Positions 8,186 through 17,367 of a stretch of 64,000 nt of DNA are shown here, in pieces. The number at the start of each line of letters is the position of its first letter. The stretch's first letter is position 1. The DNA comes from Victivallis vadensis (lineage in GTDB: Bacteria; Verrucomicrobiota; Lentisphaeria; Victivallales; Victivallaceae). The notes under the pieces were generated by a model. The model was not told the origin of the DNA. It saw only the letters and a list, made by a program, of their open reading frames with translations, and ran no database searches. The stretch covers positions 62,001-126,000 of the forward strand of contig NZ_QEKH01000012.1 in NCBI RefSeq assembly GCF_003096415.1, read 5' to 3'. The translations under genes were made by a program, and so were the position numbers.

Positions 8186-9363
8186 TGGGAGTGATTCCGG
8201 TCGGGGTTTCCGGTTTCGGCGCGGTTTCCGCCGTCGGAGTCGGAGTGGAAGCGACGCGGGCGGGGCTGTTTGCGCCGCCGCCGCGTCCCGCCCTGCCGCG
8301 CCGGTTCGGGACCGTGCTGGAACTGCCGGTCTTTGAAATCGCCTCGCTGCCCGGCACGCCCGGCATCGCGGGCGGTTTCACGATGGAGCTGCTGCGGCTC
8401 GCGCTCGACGAGGCGCTGCGGGAAGCCGGATTGACGGAGGAGGAGCTGGCCGGAAAACGGGTCGGCGTCTGCATCGGCACCACCGTCGCGTGCCAGTTGA
8501 ACAACATTCCGTTTTACGCCGATCTGCGCGCCGGGCGCGCCGCGCCGCGCGAGGCGTTCAGAAGTTACGTGAAGGGCGATCCGGCCGAATGGGTGCGCCG
8601 CCGCTATCGGCTGGAAGGCCCGGCCCTGACCGTGTCGAATGCGTGCACTTCGGGCGCGGACGCGGTCGGGATCGCCTCCTTGTGGATTCGCGAAGGGGTG
8701 TGCGACCTCGCGATCGCGGGCGGCGCGGACGAATTGAATCAGGTGCCGCTGGACGGTTTTCACGCGCTCGGCGTCTGCTCGGCTGAGCCTTGCCGCCCGT
8801 TCGATGCGGACCGCTCCGGGCTGAACCTCGGCGAGGGGGCGGGCGTGGTGATTCTGGAGTCGCCCGGCTCCGCGAAACGGCGCGGGATCGGCCGGAAATT
8901 CATCGTCGGCGGTTTCGGCAAGTCGGCGGACGCCTACCACATCACCCAGCCCCACCCGGAAGGGATCGGGCTGGAACGGGCGGTCCGGCAGGCGCTGGAG
9001 AGTGCCGGGCTGACTCCGGCCAGGATCGCTTTCGTGAATGCGCACGGCACCGGCACGCCCGCCAACGACCGGGTGGAGGCGCAGACGCTGGCGCGGGTGT
9101 TCGGGCCGGAACTGAAGTATATGTCGACCAAGTCGATGACCGGCCATACGCTCGGAGCGGCCGGGGCGCTGGAGTTCATCTTCTGCTGTCTGATGCTCGA
9201 AGCGCGCCGCGCGGTGAAAAATCACGGTTACCGGACGCCGTCGGAGGAGATTCCGGTGCCGCCGCTGACGGAGGATTTCGCGACGGACGGCGCATGGGCG
9301 CTTTCGACCTCGCTGGCGTTCGGCGGCTCGAATACCGCATTGGCGGTCGGGAGGATACCGTGA
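8185..9363 (+). CDS. Beta-ketoacyl-ACP synthase 2 (FabF type), complete catalytic triad
   Basis: 392 residues. Catalytic Cys154 is in SNACTSGADA, His287 in NAHGTGTPAND and His321 in STKSMTGHTLGAAG, the standard KAS II arrangement. GLNLGEGAGVVILE and the C-terminal AFGGSNTAL are also family blocks. It is clearly different from the first KS, so the cluster carries two condensing enzymes that may act at different chain lengths or on different starters. The start overlaps the ACP stop (TAATG) and the end overlaps the next ATG. Confidence 0.93.
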   Translation: MGVIPVGVSGFGAVSAVGVGVEATRAGLFAPPPRPALPRRFGTVLELPVFEIASLPGTPGIAGGFTMELLRLALDEALREAGLTEEELAGKRVGVCIGTTVACQLNNIPFYADLRAGRAAPREAFRSYVKGDPAEWVRRRYRLEGPALTVSNACTSGADAVGIASLWIREGVCDLAIAGGADELNQVPLDGFHALGVCSAEPCRPFDADRSGLNLGEGAGVVILESPGSAKRRGIGRKFIVGGFGKSADAYHITQPHPEGIGLERAVRQALESAGLTPARIAFVNAHGTGTPANDRVEAQTLARVFGPELKYMSTKSMTGHTLGAAGALEFIFCCLMLEARRAVKNHGYRTPSEEIPVPPLTEDFATDGAWALSTSLAFGGSNTALAVGRIP

Positions 9364-10100
9364 TGTATATCGCATCGAAATGCCTGTTCGGACCGGCGGA
9401 GGCGCCGGGCGCCGCCGAATTGAATACGGCGGAGCTGAAACGGATTCGCGAAGCCTATTCGCTGCGCCGGGCGGACCGCTATACGGCGCTGGTGGTCGGC
9501 GCGGCGGTGCGGGCGGCGCAGGGCGTGGAGGTCGCCGGAACCGGCACGGCGCTGGTGACCGCGACCGCGTTCGGACCGCACCGCACCACGTTTGCGACGC
9601 TGGACGACATCCTCGACTACCCGGAGGACCAGATTCTGCCGACGCGTTTTTCGCACTCGGTGCACAACGCCGCCGCCTCCTATGTCGGGGTGGCGCTGCA
9701 GATTCAGGGGCCGACGCTGGCGCTGGCGGGCTTCGAGGATGTGTGGTTCGAGGCGCTGGAGCTGGCGCGGACGCTGCTGGACGGAGGGCTGTGCCGCCGG
9801 GCGCTGGTGATCGGCGCGGAGGAGCGGGCGCTGCTGACGGAGCACGCCCATGAGTTGTGGCCGGAACGGTTCGAGGCGGAGCCGCGCGAGGGTGCTGCGG
9901 CATTGCTGCTGAGCCTCGACCCGGCGGAGAACCGGTACGGGGAGTTGAAACTCGACCGGACGGCGGCGGAAGGGCCGGGATTGTTTTACTTCGGCGGAAG
10001 CCGGGAATTTTTCGAGTCGCTGGAGCGGGCGGAGGCGGGCGGCGTGCTGACGCTGCGCCGTCGGGAGCCGTGGCGCGGCGACGGGGAGACGATGCTGTGA
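9363..10100 (+). CDS. Ketosynthase-like chain-length-factor protein (Ketoacyl-synt_2 type)
   Basis: 245 residues. The middle FSHSVHNAAASYVGVALQIQ matches the KS dimer region, and the nucleophile position reads LALAGFEDVW, so no Cys is present. The HGTGT half of a KS is missing. Proteins of this size and pattern are the KS-like N-terminal family (PF13723) encoded beside the KS in aryl polyene clusters. ATG 9363 overlaps the TGA of the KS. It probably forms a heterodimer with the KS at 8185 and sets chain length. Confidence 0.75.
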   Translation: MYIASKCLFGPAEAPGAAELNTAELKRIREAYSLRRADRYTALVVGAAVRAAQGVEVAGTGTALVTATAFGPHRTTFATLDDILDYPEDQILPTRFSHSVHNAAASYVGVALQIQGPTLALAGFEDVWFEALELARTLLDGGLCRRALVIGAEERALLTEHAHELWPERFEAEPREGAAALLLSLDPAENRYGELKLDRTAAEGPGLFYFGGSREFFESLERAEAGGVLTLRRREPWRGDGETML

Positions 10101-10345
10101 AGAATCAGGATGAAGTGCTGAAGGCGCTGATGGAGGAGATTTCGGTGATCACGGGAGCGCCGGAGGCGACATTGTCTCCGGGGGCGCCGCTGGGGGTGAA
10201 CCGGATCAATTCGCTGGGTTTTGTGGAACTGCTGCTGTTCATCAGGCGGAAGTGGAATCTGGACTACGCGGCGGCAGGGCTGCCGATGACGGATGTGGAG
10301 TCGCCGGAGGCGCTGGCGGCGAGGATCGCGCGGGACGCGGAGTGA
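10097..10345 (+). CDS. Acyl carrier protein 2
   Basis: 82 residues from a GTG start that overlaps the preceding TGA. The likely phosphopantetheine site is Ser39 in NRINSLGFVELL; Asn replaces the usual Asp of DSL, as in some dedicated polyene ACPs. The C-terminal helix region is GLPMTDVESPEALAARI. It is quite different from ACP 1, so the two carriers probably serve different steps. It is the last gene of this part of the cluster; a convergent AraC gene ends 9 bp beyond, and no terminator hairpin is visible between them. Confidence 0.85.
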   Translation: MKNQDEVLKALMEEISVITGAPEATLSPGAPLGVNRINSLGFVELLLFIRRKWNLDYAAAGLPMTDVESPEALAARIARDAE

Positions 10346-10354
10346 CCGGCCAGT

Positions 10355-11257
10355 TCACCGGATCAGGTTCAGGGGGACGTGAAAGAAGTCTTTGTAGGGT
10401 TCTCGGGCCTTTTTCCGGAATTCCGAGGGGGACAGTCCCGTGTACGCCTTGAATTTAGCGGAAAAATCGAATACGGAGCAGTAGCCGAGTTCTCCGGCGA
10501 TGCTTTCGACTGAACGGTAGGTCTGCGCCAGCAGCGACCGGGCGGCCGCCATCCGCCGCTGAATCCGATAGCGGTTCGGCGAGATTCCCACCCGGTCGGT
10601 GAAGAGCTTGCGGAACCGTTCGTACCCCCAGCCGTTCCTGCGGCAGAAGGTGCGCAGGTCGCGGTTTTCCGCGAAGTTCGTGCCGAGAAATTCGCAGCCG
10701 CGGTGAATCATATCCTCCTCCTCGCCGCCGCCGCGGGTCCGGCGGACGCAGTCGGCGGCGAACATGCACAGCTCCATCGCGCGTTCCAGCAGCGCGTCTT
10801 CCGGCGAGGCTTCCAGACGGTCCATCAGCGTGTCGAAACGGCTGAACCACTCCGGGGACGGTGCGAACTGCCCGGTCAGGCTGTCGTCGCGCAGCGAGAG
10901 GTAATTCCGGAAAAACGGCCATGCGAAATTTCCGAGGTGGAGCCAGTATTCCAGCCAGCCGCTTCCGGTATCCACATGGACGCGATGCTCCACGCCCGGC
11001 TGGCGCAGGAAAACGGATCCGGCGGCCAGCGGCCGGCACTGTCCGGTGAGGCTGTTTTCGTAGCTGCCGTTTCCGCGCGCCAGCCAGGAGACGGAAAAAA
11101 AGGAAAAGCAGGCCGGAGCCGGCACCTGATCCTCCGGCCCGGTCTTGTTCTGTATTCCCATCCCGATCCGGTCGTTGTAATTGCGGTTGTCGCGAAAGAC
11201 GATCCGCGTCGGAACCTCGATACCGGAAAACATATTTTCAACTACCATTTTACGCAA
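10355..11257 (-). CDS. AraC-family transcriptional regulator
   Basis: Up to 300 residues. The start given is TTG at 11257; ATG at 11248 or 11233 are alternatives. An N-terminal cupin-like sensing domain (PGVEHRVHVDTGSGW) is followed by two HTH motifs: LRTFCRRNGWGYERFRKLFTDRVG and ESIAGELGYCSVFDFSAKFKAYTGLSP, the typical AraC C-terminus. It is transcribed away from the prepilin-like, GH5 and beta-helix genes, which makes it their likely sugar-responsive regulator. Similar AraC-hydrolase pairs occur elsewhere in the window. Confidence 0.9.
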   Translation of the reverse strand: MRKMVVENMFSGIEVPTRIVFRDNRNYNDRIGMGIQNKTGPEDQVPAPACFSFFSVSWLARGNGSYENSLTGQCRPLAAGSVFLRQPGVEHRVHVDTGSGWLEYWLHLGNFAWPFFRNYLSLRDDSLTGQFAPSPEWFSRFDTLMDRLEASPEDALLERAMELCMFAADCVRRTRGGGEEEDMIHRGCEFLGTNFAENRDLRTFCRRNGWGYERFRKLFTDRVGISPNRYRIQRRMAAARSLLAQTYRSVESIAGELGYCSVFDFSAKFKAYTGLSPSEFRKKAREPYKDFFHVPLNLIR

Positions 11258-11267
11258 CTTACCCCGC

Positions 11268-11296
11268 TTGCTTTTTGCTTTGTTTCAGTCCATAAT
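11268..11296 (+). promoter_or_regulatory. Promoter TTGCTT-N17-CATAAT upstream of the prepilin-like gene
   Basis: TTGCTT at 11268-11273 and CATAAT at 11291-11296 with a 17-nt spacer. The same hexamer pair occurs twice upstream of the TolC operon (27349 and 27538). It lies in the 196-bp divergent region between the AraC gene and the prepilin-like gene, which otherwise shows only AT-rich sequence. Confidence 0.5.
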
Positions 11297-11453
11297 ATTA
11301 ACATAACATTCCTGAAATGGAAATGCAAAAAACATAAATGACAAGAGGACGTTGATGGCGTGTGCAAATTTTTCAGCAGTTGGGACTGTTTTGCGAAAAC
11401 AGGCTGTTATCCCTGTAATCAGCGGGAAGAACATGGCAGAAAAGGATGGAAAA

Positions 11454-12128
11454 ATGCGAAGAAAATTTACACTTATTGAATTGTTGATAGTGATAGCCAT
11501 CATCTCGATTCTTGCGGGAATGCTGTTGCCGGCTTTGAACCGGGCGCGTGCTTCCGCCAAAGTGTCCAACTGTCTCAGCAATTTGAAACAGCTTGGATAT
11601 GGGCTGCTTCAATATGCGGATGATTATAATGGACTGCCGCCGCGATACAGTGAGCCGATGAGGTTCAAATCTTCTGTAATGGCCACAGAAGGGGTTGGGA
11701 TCGGTATCCCGCTGAGTTTGAATTATTTCGGTGGTAAAAAAAATAATATGAATGTTCCGAATCGCCAGGAGTGTCCGAAAAACATCACCTGTCCCGCCTG
11801 GAAAGGACCGGATACAGAATCAAATTTCTGGGGGAAAAGTGATTATATGTATACGCGCGACCAATATGATGCGGCCGGATGGCTGGATGCGGGCAAGCTG
11901 CCTTCCTGGAGTATGTGCCGCCGTCAGGTACTGCTCTATTGCCGCAGTACCGGGGACATGCCGTTCTATCAACCTCATGTGAGAGAATATCATGGCGGAA
12001 GTGCGACTTTTCTCCATGCGGACGGGTCCGTCAGGAAACATGCGCAGGCCACGATTCTGAAAAGCCAGGCTCCGTGGTGGTGGGGATATGACATGGGAAA
12101 GTTCTTCAAGTTTGTCGAAGAGCTTTAA
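11454..12128 (+). CDS. Prepilin-like protein with type IV pilin N-terminal methylation motif
   Basis: 224 residues from ATG 11454 (AAGGATGG upstream; ATG 11433 is possible). A short charged leader MRRKFT is followed by [23 protein letters not shown], the N-methylation and hydrophobic helix of type II pseudopilins in the Lentisphaerota form. The C-terminus carries the HGGSATFLHADGSV signature (H-x9-DG) of the DUF1559-like group. It would be processed by a prepilin peptidase and displayed from the inner membrane. Lentisphaerota encode many such proteins beside secreted hydrolases; their role in polymer uptake is unproven. Codon use is clearly more AT-rich than the lipid cluster. Confidence 0.85.
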   Translation: MRRKFTLIELLIVIAIISILAGMLLPALNRARASAKVSNCLSNLKQLGYGLLQYADDYNGLPPRYSEPMRFKSSVMATEGVGIGIPLSLNYFGGKKNNMNVPNRQECPKNITCPAWKGPDTESNFWGKSDYMYTRDQYDAAGWLDAGKLPSWSMCRRQVLLYCRSTGDMPFYQPHVREYHGGSATFLHADGSVRKHAQATILKSQAPWWWGYDMGKFFKFVEEL

Positions 12129-12144
12129 GGAGGTTGCCGTAATT

Positions 12145-15100
12145 ATGAAATTTGCTTCTCTTTCCGGCGTGCTCTGTCTGATGATGCTTGTCGCGTTTCC
12201 GCTGAAAGCGGAGATTGGCCTGCCGTTTCCGGGAAATTGGCAGCTGCCGCCGGGGGCTGCGGTTTCCGCCGGAGTTCTGACCGTCGCTTCTACGGATCGG
12301 GAAGCCCGGCTCGCCCGGACGGAAATCGATTCACGCGATTATATCGGACGAACGCTGATCGTCCATTTCGATGTGAAATACACCGACGTCAGTACTCCCG
12401 CCCTTTCGCATAACGGTATCAAGCTGATGATACACACGAGGGTCAACGGCAAACAATTCTGGCGCAATTGCCCCCCGCTCAGCGGCAGCAGTGACGGTTG
12501 GAAGCGCATCACCGTCCGGGAAAATATTTCATGGGATACCGAGTGGATTTCCATCGAAGTCGGCCTTCAGGATTCGACCGGAATCCTTGAAGTGCGCAAT
12601 GTGGAAATTCAGGATTATGATCCGATGGTTCTCTTCAGAGAGCCACCCGTTCCGCTGCCGGAAAATTTCAAGTGTGCATATGATGAACGTCTCCGCAATC
12701 TCCCGCCGATGCGCGGGGTGATGTCGCCGGTCCGATATCGGGTGAATGACATTCCGGATCTGGCGAAATGGAATGCCAATCTGATCCGCTGGCAGTTGCG
12801 CCCTTCGCCGCAGAAAATCTATATTCCGGGTGTTGATCAGCAGAAAGCGGAACGGAACCGGACGACGGAAAACTTTCTTGATGCGCTTGATCGCGAGCTT
12901 CAAACGCTCGACAAGGTCATCAGTCAGTGCCGTGAAGCCGGCATCATGGTCATGATCGATATGCACCGCGTTCCAGGAGGAAGTGAAAACCTCGGAGAAA
13001 TACAGTCGGAAGCACGCATGTTCAATTCGGAAGAACTCGCGGCGGAATTCATCGAAGCATGGCGGCGAATCGCCAGGCGTTATCGGGGCAATCCGGTGAT
13101 CTACGGCTATGATCTCATCAACGAACCCAATCAGCGCCGCCCCTGCAAAATCGATTATCTGACGTTGCAATACCAGGCGGCGCAGGCGATCCGGGAAATC
13201 GATCCCGACACGCCGATCTGCATTGCCGCAAGCAATTGGAATGGACCGCGTGCTTTTGCATTTCTTCATCCGCTGCCGTTGAAGAACCTGATTTACAATG
13301 TCCACATGTATCATCCGCTGCGCTATACTCATCAGGGGGTGGGGGGAACATGGATTCGGAAGACTTGGCCCGGTGTCTTCTATGGGAAAAAGTGGGATAA
13401 AGAGGTGATGCGCGGTTATCTCGCTCCTGTCCGTGAATTCCAGCGGAAGTACGGAGCGAGGATCGTGATGAGCGAGTTCGGGGTGATCCGCTGGGCTCCG
13501 AACGGAGCGGACTATCTGCGTGACCTGCTGGAGATCGCCGAAGAATACGGCTGGGACTGGTGCTACCATGCCTATCGGGAATGGTCCGGCTGGAGTGCGG
13601 AACACTCCGATGACCGTGGCAGCGAGACGCCGGATCTCAACAATCCGCGCCTGAAAGTGCTGCTGGAGCATTTCCGTAAAAACACCCGGCCGGGAGGTGG
13701 TGCGCCTCCTCCCGAAGTTGCAGCGTTCGCCGCGGAAGTCGAACCGGAAAAATCCGAAGCCCCGTTGCCGGTGATCGACCTGAATTCCCCGGAATTCAGC
13801 GGAAAGCTGACGGCGGCGTTTCAAGTGAAAGAACTGGACGGCATTCCCGTGCTGACCGTCGCGAATTCAGACAAAGCGGCTGACGTCATCTTCCTGCCGC
13901 TGGATGAAAAACGGCTGGCCGGCAAGGAGATCATTCTGTCTGCGGATATCCGGCAGCACAATGTTTCACCCCGTCCAAGACCGTATAACGGTGTTAAACT
14001 GATGCTGGTGCTGACCGGTGCGGACGGCAAACGGAACTATCCGCAGGCTTCCACCGTCGACGGAACCTGCGACTGGACACGCCGTACCCTTTTGCTGAAC
14101 ATCCCGGCCGATGTCCGCAAAGCGGAACTTGCTCTCGGTCTGGAAAATGTGTGCGGGATAGCGGAATTCCGCAATATCAGAATCGAAAAGGCACTTCCCG
14201 CCGGCGATTATTCCCGGACTGTCGTTACCGGTCGTTGCGGCCGGGACGATGCACTCTATGCGCCGGGCGAAACGATGAAGTTCTGTTTTGATATCCTTGA
14301 CGGCGGTAAAAAAGTTTCAGGACGGTTGCGGGTGCTTTTCTCCGGTGACGACGGCAGCCGTGAGGAAAAGGAATTTGATGTTCCCGATGACAAGCCGCTT
14401 GAAGTAACAGCTTCCCTTGATGCGCCGGGATATATGATGGTTCGTGCTGCATTGCTGACGCCGCAGGGCGCGGTCATCAACCGTCGGGATGACCGCGGCG
14501 TCATGCGTCCGCTTCAATATGGACTCGCTGCCGCCGTTGAGCCGGACAAGCTCCGGCAGGGAAAACCGGAACCCGCCGATTTTGACGAATTCTGGCGGAA
14601 GTGCCGCCGGGAACTCGATCGCGTTCCAGTAAAGGTGTTGGAGCGGAAGCTTTTCAACACAACGGAGCACTGTCATATTTACGATGTGAAGATCGCCGCC
14701 CCGGGGCCCCGGCCGACTGTTGGTTATCTCGCCATTCCCCGGGAGGCCGCCGCGAAGTCTCTGCCGATCGACATCCGGTTCGACGGTTACGCGGTTCACG
14801 CGATCCGGCCGGTCGAACGCCGTGATGCCATTGTTTTCTTCGTTAATGCTCACGGCATTGAAAACAATCGCGAGCCGGAATATTACAGGCAGCTTGCCGA
14901 CAAAGAACTGTATGCCTATGGCTTTCGGGAAGAAGAAAACGAAGACCCGGATACATGCTATTTCAAATACATGATCCTCCGGGATCTTCGAGCTGTCGCC
15001 TATGCGATGTCGCTGCCGGAATGGAATGGTGGTGAAATCCTCGTATCCGGCGGCAGTCAGGGCGCGTTCCGGGCGGCTGCGGTTGCGGCGCTCACTCCTC

Positions 15101-15420
15101 AGGCGACCCGGTGCGAACTGCAGATTCCGTGGTTTTGCGATCTGGGGGGCGCCGGGTTGGGGCGTACAAGGGGGTGGCGACCTGTCTGGAAACGGGGACT
15201 CGGTTATTACGACACTGTGAATTTCGCTCGCCGCATTCAATGCCCGGTAGAGATTTCCGCCGGACTTTCGGACTGGATCTGCCCACCGTCCGGTGTTCAG
15301 ATACTCTACAATAACCTTACCGTGCCCAAACGGATGGTCATGTATCAAGGCTGGGATCATGCTCCGTATTTCGGATATGACCGCAGCAAAGCTCAGAAAA
15401 GTACTTTTTCGACAAGATGA
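12145..15420 (+). CDS. Secreted GH5-like glycoside hydrolase fused to a CE7/AXE1-like esterase
   Basis: 1091 residues from ATG 12145 (TAAGGAGG upstream), signal peptide ending near FPLKA. Residues ~30-180 and ~535-690 are beta-rich carbohydrate-binding-like modules; the second (EIILSADIRQH, NGVKLMLVL) repeats the pattern of the first (TLIVHFDVKYT, NGIKLMIHT). Residues ~190-500 form a GH5-like barrel with acid/base Glu327 in LINEPNQ and nucleophile Glu444 in VMSEFGV. Residues ~810-1085 are an acetyl-xylan-esterase-like alpha/beta hydrolase with Ser971 in VSGGSQG, Asp in AGLSDW and His in GWDHAPYF. One polypeptide would thus cut and deacetylate a beta-glycan, perhaps mannan or xylan. It overlaps the next gene by 4 nt. 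Confidence 0.82.
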   Translation: MKFASLSGVLCLMMLVAFPLKAEIGLPFPGNWQLPPGAAVSAGVLTVASTDREARLARTEIDSRDYIGRTLIVHFDVKYTDVSTPALSHNGIKLMIHTRVNGKQFWRNCPPLSGSSDGWKRITVRENISWDTEWISIEVGLQDSTGILEVRNVEIQDYDPMVLFREPPVPLPENFKCAYDERLRNLPPMRGVMSPVRYRVNDIPDLAKWNANLIRWQLRPSPQKIYIPGVDQQKAERNRTTENFLDALDRELQTLDKVISQCREAGIMVMIDMHRVPGGSENLGEIQSEARMFNSEELAAEFIEAWRRIARRYRGNPVIYGYDLINEPNQRRPCKIDYLTLQYQAAQAIREIDPDTPICIAASNWNGPRAFAFLHPLPLKNLIYNVHMYHPLRYTHQGVGGTWIRKTWPGVFYGKKWDKEVMRGYLAPVREFQRKYGARIVMSEFGVIRWAPNGADYLRDLLEIAEEYGWDWCYHAYREWSGWSAEHSDDRGSETPDLNNPRLKVLLEHFRKNTRPGGGAPPPEVAAFAAEVEPEKSEAPLPVIDLNSPEFSGKLTAAFQVKELDGIPVLTVANSDKAADVIFLPLDEKRLAGKEIILSADIRQHNVSPRPRPYNGVKLMLVLTGADGKRNYPQASTVDGTCDWTRRTLLLNIPADVRKAELALGLENVCGIAEFRNIRIEKALPAGDYSRTVVTGRCGRDDALYAPGETMKFCFDILDGGKKVSGRLRVLFSGDDGSREEKEFDVPDDKPLEVTASLDAPGYMMVRAALLTPQGAVINRRDDRGVMRPLQYGLAAAVEPDKLRQGKPEPADFDEFWRKCRRELDRVPVKVLERKLFNTTEHCHIYDVKIAAPGPRPTVGYLAIPREAAAKSLPIDIRFDGYAVHAIRPVERRDAIVFFVNAHGIENNREPEYYRQLADKELYAYGFREEENEDPDTCYFKYMILRDLRAVAYAMSLPEWNGGEILVSGGSQGAFRAAAVAALTPQATRCELQIPWFCDLGGAGLGRTRGWRPVWKRGLGYYDTVNFARRIQCPVEISAGLSDWICPPSGVQILYNNLTVPKRMVMYQGWDHAPYFGYDRSKAQKSTFSTR

Positions 15421-17279
15421 AAAATATGGTTGACATGCCGCAATTGTTCCCTGCGGAGGTTTCCGCGTGGGATGAAGACGAAAAGGAGCGCCGGGCCGCC
15501 GCCGGGCGCGAAGTACTGGAGCAGATCAGGCGCGCCGGGCGGGACGGTTCCGGCACGGTCCGCATTCCGCCCGGCGATTACCGCTTCCCCGGCCGGGAGG
15601 GGATGCTGCTGGAAAATCTGCGGGATATTTCGCTGGAAGCGGAAGGCGCAACCTTCTGGTTCTCTCCCGAAGTCACGGCGGGCGTGCATTTCCGCAACTG
15701 CCGCAACGTCCGGCTTTCCGGCCTCGCCCTTGACATGGAGGAACTGCCGTTTCTGCAGGGGATTCTGCTGGAAGTCGGGGAAGAACGGCTGGTGATCCGG
15801 CTGGAGGAGTATTTCCGCCGCCGCTTTCATGAACAGCGGGATCAGGATCACTTCCGGCTGATGTTTCTCGACGTGGCGGGCGAGTGCGAAACCGATAATC
15901 TCGACTTCATCGTCCCGCGGGAAAAACTTTCTCTCGACGCGGCGGGCAATCTCTTGGTTCCGGTGTCGGAACCGGTTGCCCGGCATTGGCGCTACCAGCT
16001 TCGGGTGCCCCGTCCCGGCGACCGGGTCGTGCTGGGAATGCGTCATGAAGGCGGCATGCTGCTGGTCGACGGCTGCGAAGCCATGTGCTTCGAGGCGGTC
16101 ACGGTCTACGCTTCGCCCTGTTTCGCGTTTTATGAGATCGGCCACGGCGGAGGAGGCAACACTTACCGCGGCTGCCGGCTGATCCGCCGTCCGGGGACGG
16201 ACCGGCTGCTGGCTTCTGCCGCCGACTGTTTCCACTCGATGAACCAGCGGCGCGGACCGCTGATCGAACAGTGCGAATTTTCCTGGGCGATGGATGATTT
16301 CGTGAACATCCACGGTTATTTTCATGTGGTGCTGGAACAGCTCTCCGAAGATGAACTGCTGATCGTCACCCCTTTCGGCACCGGTCTGCAGCCCGGTACG
16401 GAGCTGACCTTTTTCTCCGCTCCCTACGGAAGGGAGAAATTCCGGGCCGCGGTCGTCTCCCGACAGGAGAGCGCCGGGAGCGAACAGGAGGGATTGCGGC
16501 GGGTCAGGGAGCTTTACGGCCGGAAGTTCGGGATCGGCCTTCAGGGGTTTCCCGGCGGCTCTTTGTGCCGGGTCCGGTTCGACCGGCCGCTGGATACGGA
16601 GCCGGGCGACTTCGCGTGCGACTACGACAACTGCGGCTCCGGCGCGGTGATCCGCTGCAACCATTTTCACGACTGCCATGTGCGCGGCATCCTGCTGAAA
16701 GCCGCCGACTGCCGGATCGAAGACAACCGGATCGAACGCACCGCCCTCAACGGAATCATCCTGAAACCGGAGTTTTTCTGGCTGGAGGGGCCGATGCCCC
16801 GGAATATCGTGATTCGGGGCAATACCCTGACGGACTGCGCGTTCGGGCATACCGCCCTTGCGGCGATTCTGGTGATGTGCGGCTGCTGCGCACCGCCCGC
16901 AGACCGGATCACGCCGGTTGTCAACATGGAGGGCATCGTCGTGGCCGGCAACCTGATCCGCCGGTGCAACGCGGGCGCCGGAATCGCGGTTTTCAACAGC
17001 CGGGCTCCCAGAGTTTCCGACAATCGGATCGAAGCGCCGTTCGCCAATCCGACGGCGGCCGGCCGGATCGATCTCGGCGAACGGCTGGACCTCTCCGTGG
17101 AAAAGATTTCCCCGGAAGAACGGGGGCGGTTGAAGGAATCCCGCTCCGCGATCGTTTTTCTGGGCTGCGCCGGAGCGGAGTGCCGGGGCAATACCGTGCC
17201 GGGGAGAGGAGAAGGCGACCGGGCGGTGGTCTATGCCGGTTCATGGGGGAACGCGCAGGGGCAGCCCGCCGGAATTTGA
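15417..17279 (+). CDS. Right-handed parallel beta-helix protein, possibly GH110-like
   Basis: 620 residues. The N-terminal part (GTVRIPPGDYRF, LRDISLEAEGATF, FRNCRNVRLSGLALD) begins a pectin-lyase-like beta-helix, and many rungs follow up to residue ~560 (IRCNHFHDCHVRGILLK, IEDNRIERTALNGIIL, IVVAGNLIRRCNAGAGI). The DDFVNIHGYFHVV block resembles a segment in GH110 alpha-1,3-galactosidases, but I cannot confirm the family. No signal peptide is visible from ATG 15417. ATGA overlap with the GH5-esterase gene points to the same transcript, so it probably acts on the same glycan or its oligosaccharides. Confidence 0.7.
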   Translation: MKNMVDMPQLFPAEVSAWDEDEKERRAAAGREVLEQIRRAGRDGSGTVRIPPGDYRFPGREGMLLENLRDISLEAEGATFWFSPEVTAGVHFRNCRNVRLSGLALDMEELPFLQGILLEVGEERLVIRLEEYFRRRFHEQRDQDHFRLMFLDVAGECETDNLDFIVPREKLSLDAAGNLLVPVSEPVARHWRYQLRVPRPGDRVVLGMRHEGGMLLVDGCEAMCFEAVTVYASPCFAFYEIGHGGGGNTYRGCRLIRRPGTDRLLASAADCFHSMNQRRGPLIEQCEFSWAMDDFVNIHGYFHVVLEQLSEDELLIVTPFGTGLQPGTELTFFSAPYGREKFRAAVVSRQESAGSEQEGLRRVRELYGRKFGIGLQGFPGGSLCRVRFDRPLDTEPGDFACDYDNCGSGAVIRCNHFHDCHVRGILLKAADCRIEDNRIERTALNGIILKPEFFWLEGPMPRNIVIRGNTLTDCAFGHTALAAILVMCGCCAPPADRITPVVNMEGIVVAGNLIRRCNAGAGIAVFNSRAPRVSDNRIEAPFANPTAAGRIDLGERLDLSVEKISPEERGRLKESRSAIVFLGCAGAECRGNTVPGRGEGDRAVVYAGSWGNAQGQPAGI

Positions 17280-17301
17280 CGGCCTCTTTTTTTCATGACT
17301 G

Positions 17302-17330
17302 CTTTACTTTCCATCCGGGGAGGCTATATT
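17302..17330 (+). promoter_or_regulatory. Likely promoter for the acyltransferase-AMP ligase-methyltransferase operon
   Basis: TTTACT at 17303-17308 and TATATT at 17325-17330, spacer 16 nt, in the 88-bp gap. Just before it a short GCCG/CGGC stem followed by CTCTTTTTTTTC (about 17269-17295) may end transcription of the beta-helix gene. The next CDS starts at 17368. Confidence 0.45.
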
Positions 17331-17367
17331 ACAGCGGAAACGCGGTAAATTTGATCGGGAAAGTTGC

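Noticed and set aside
8116-9903. 595-codon antisense frame over ACP, KS and the KS-like partner
   Set aside because: Arg/Pro/Ala-rich shadow; three plus-strand genes with clear motifs occupy the interval.
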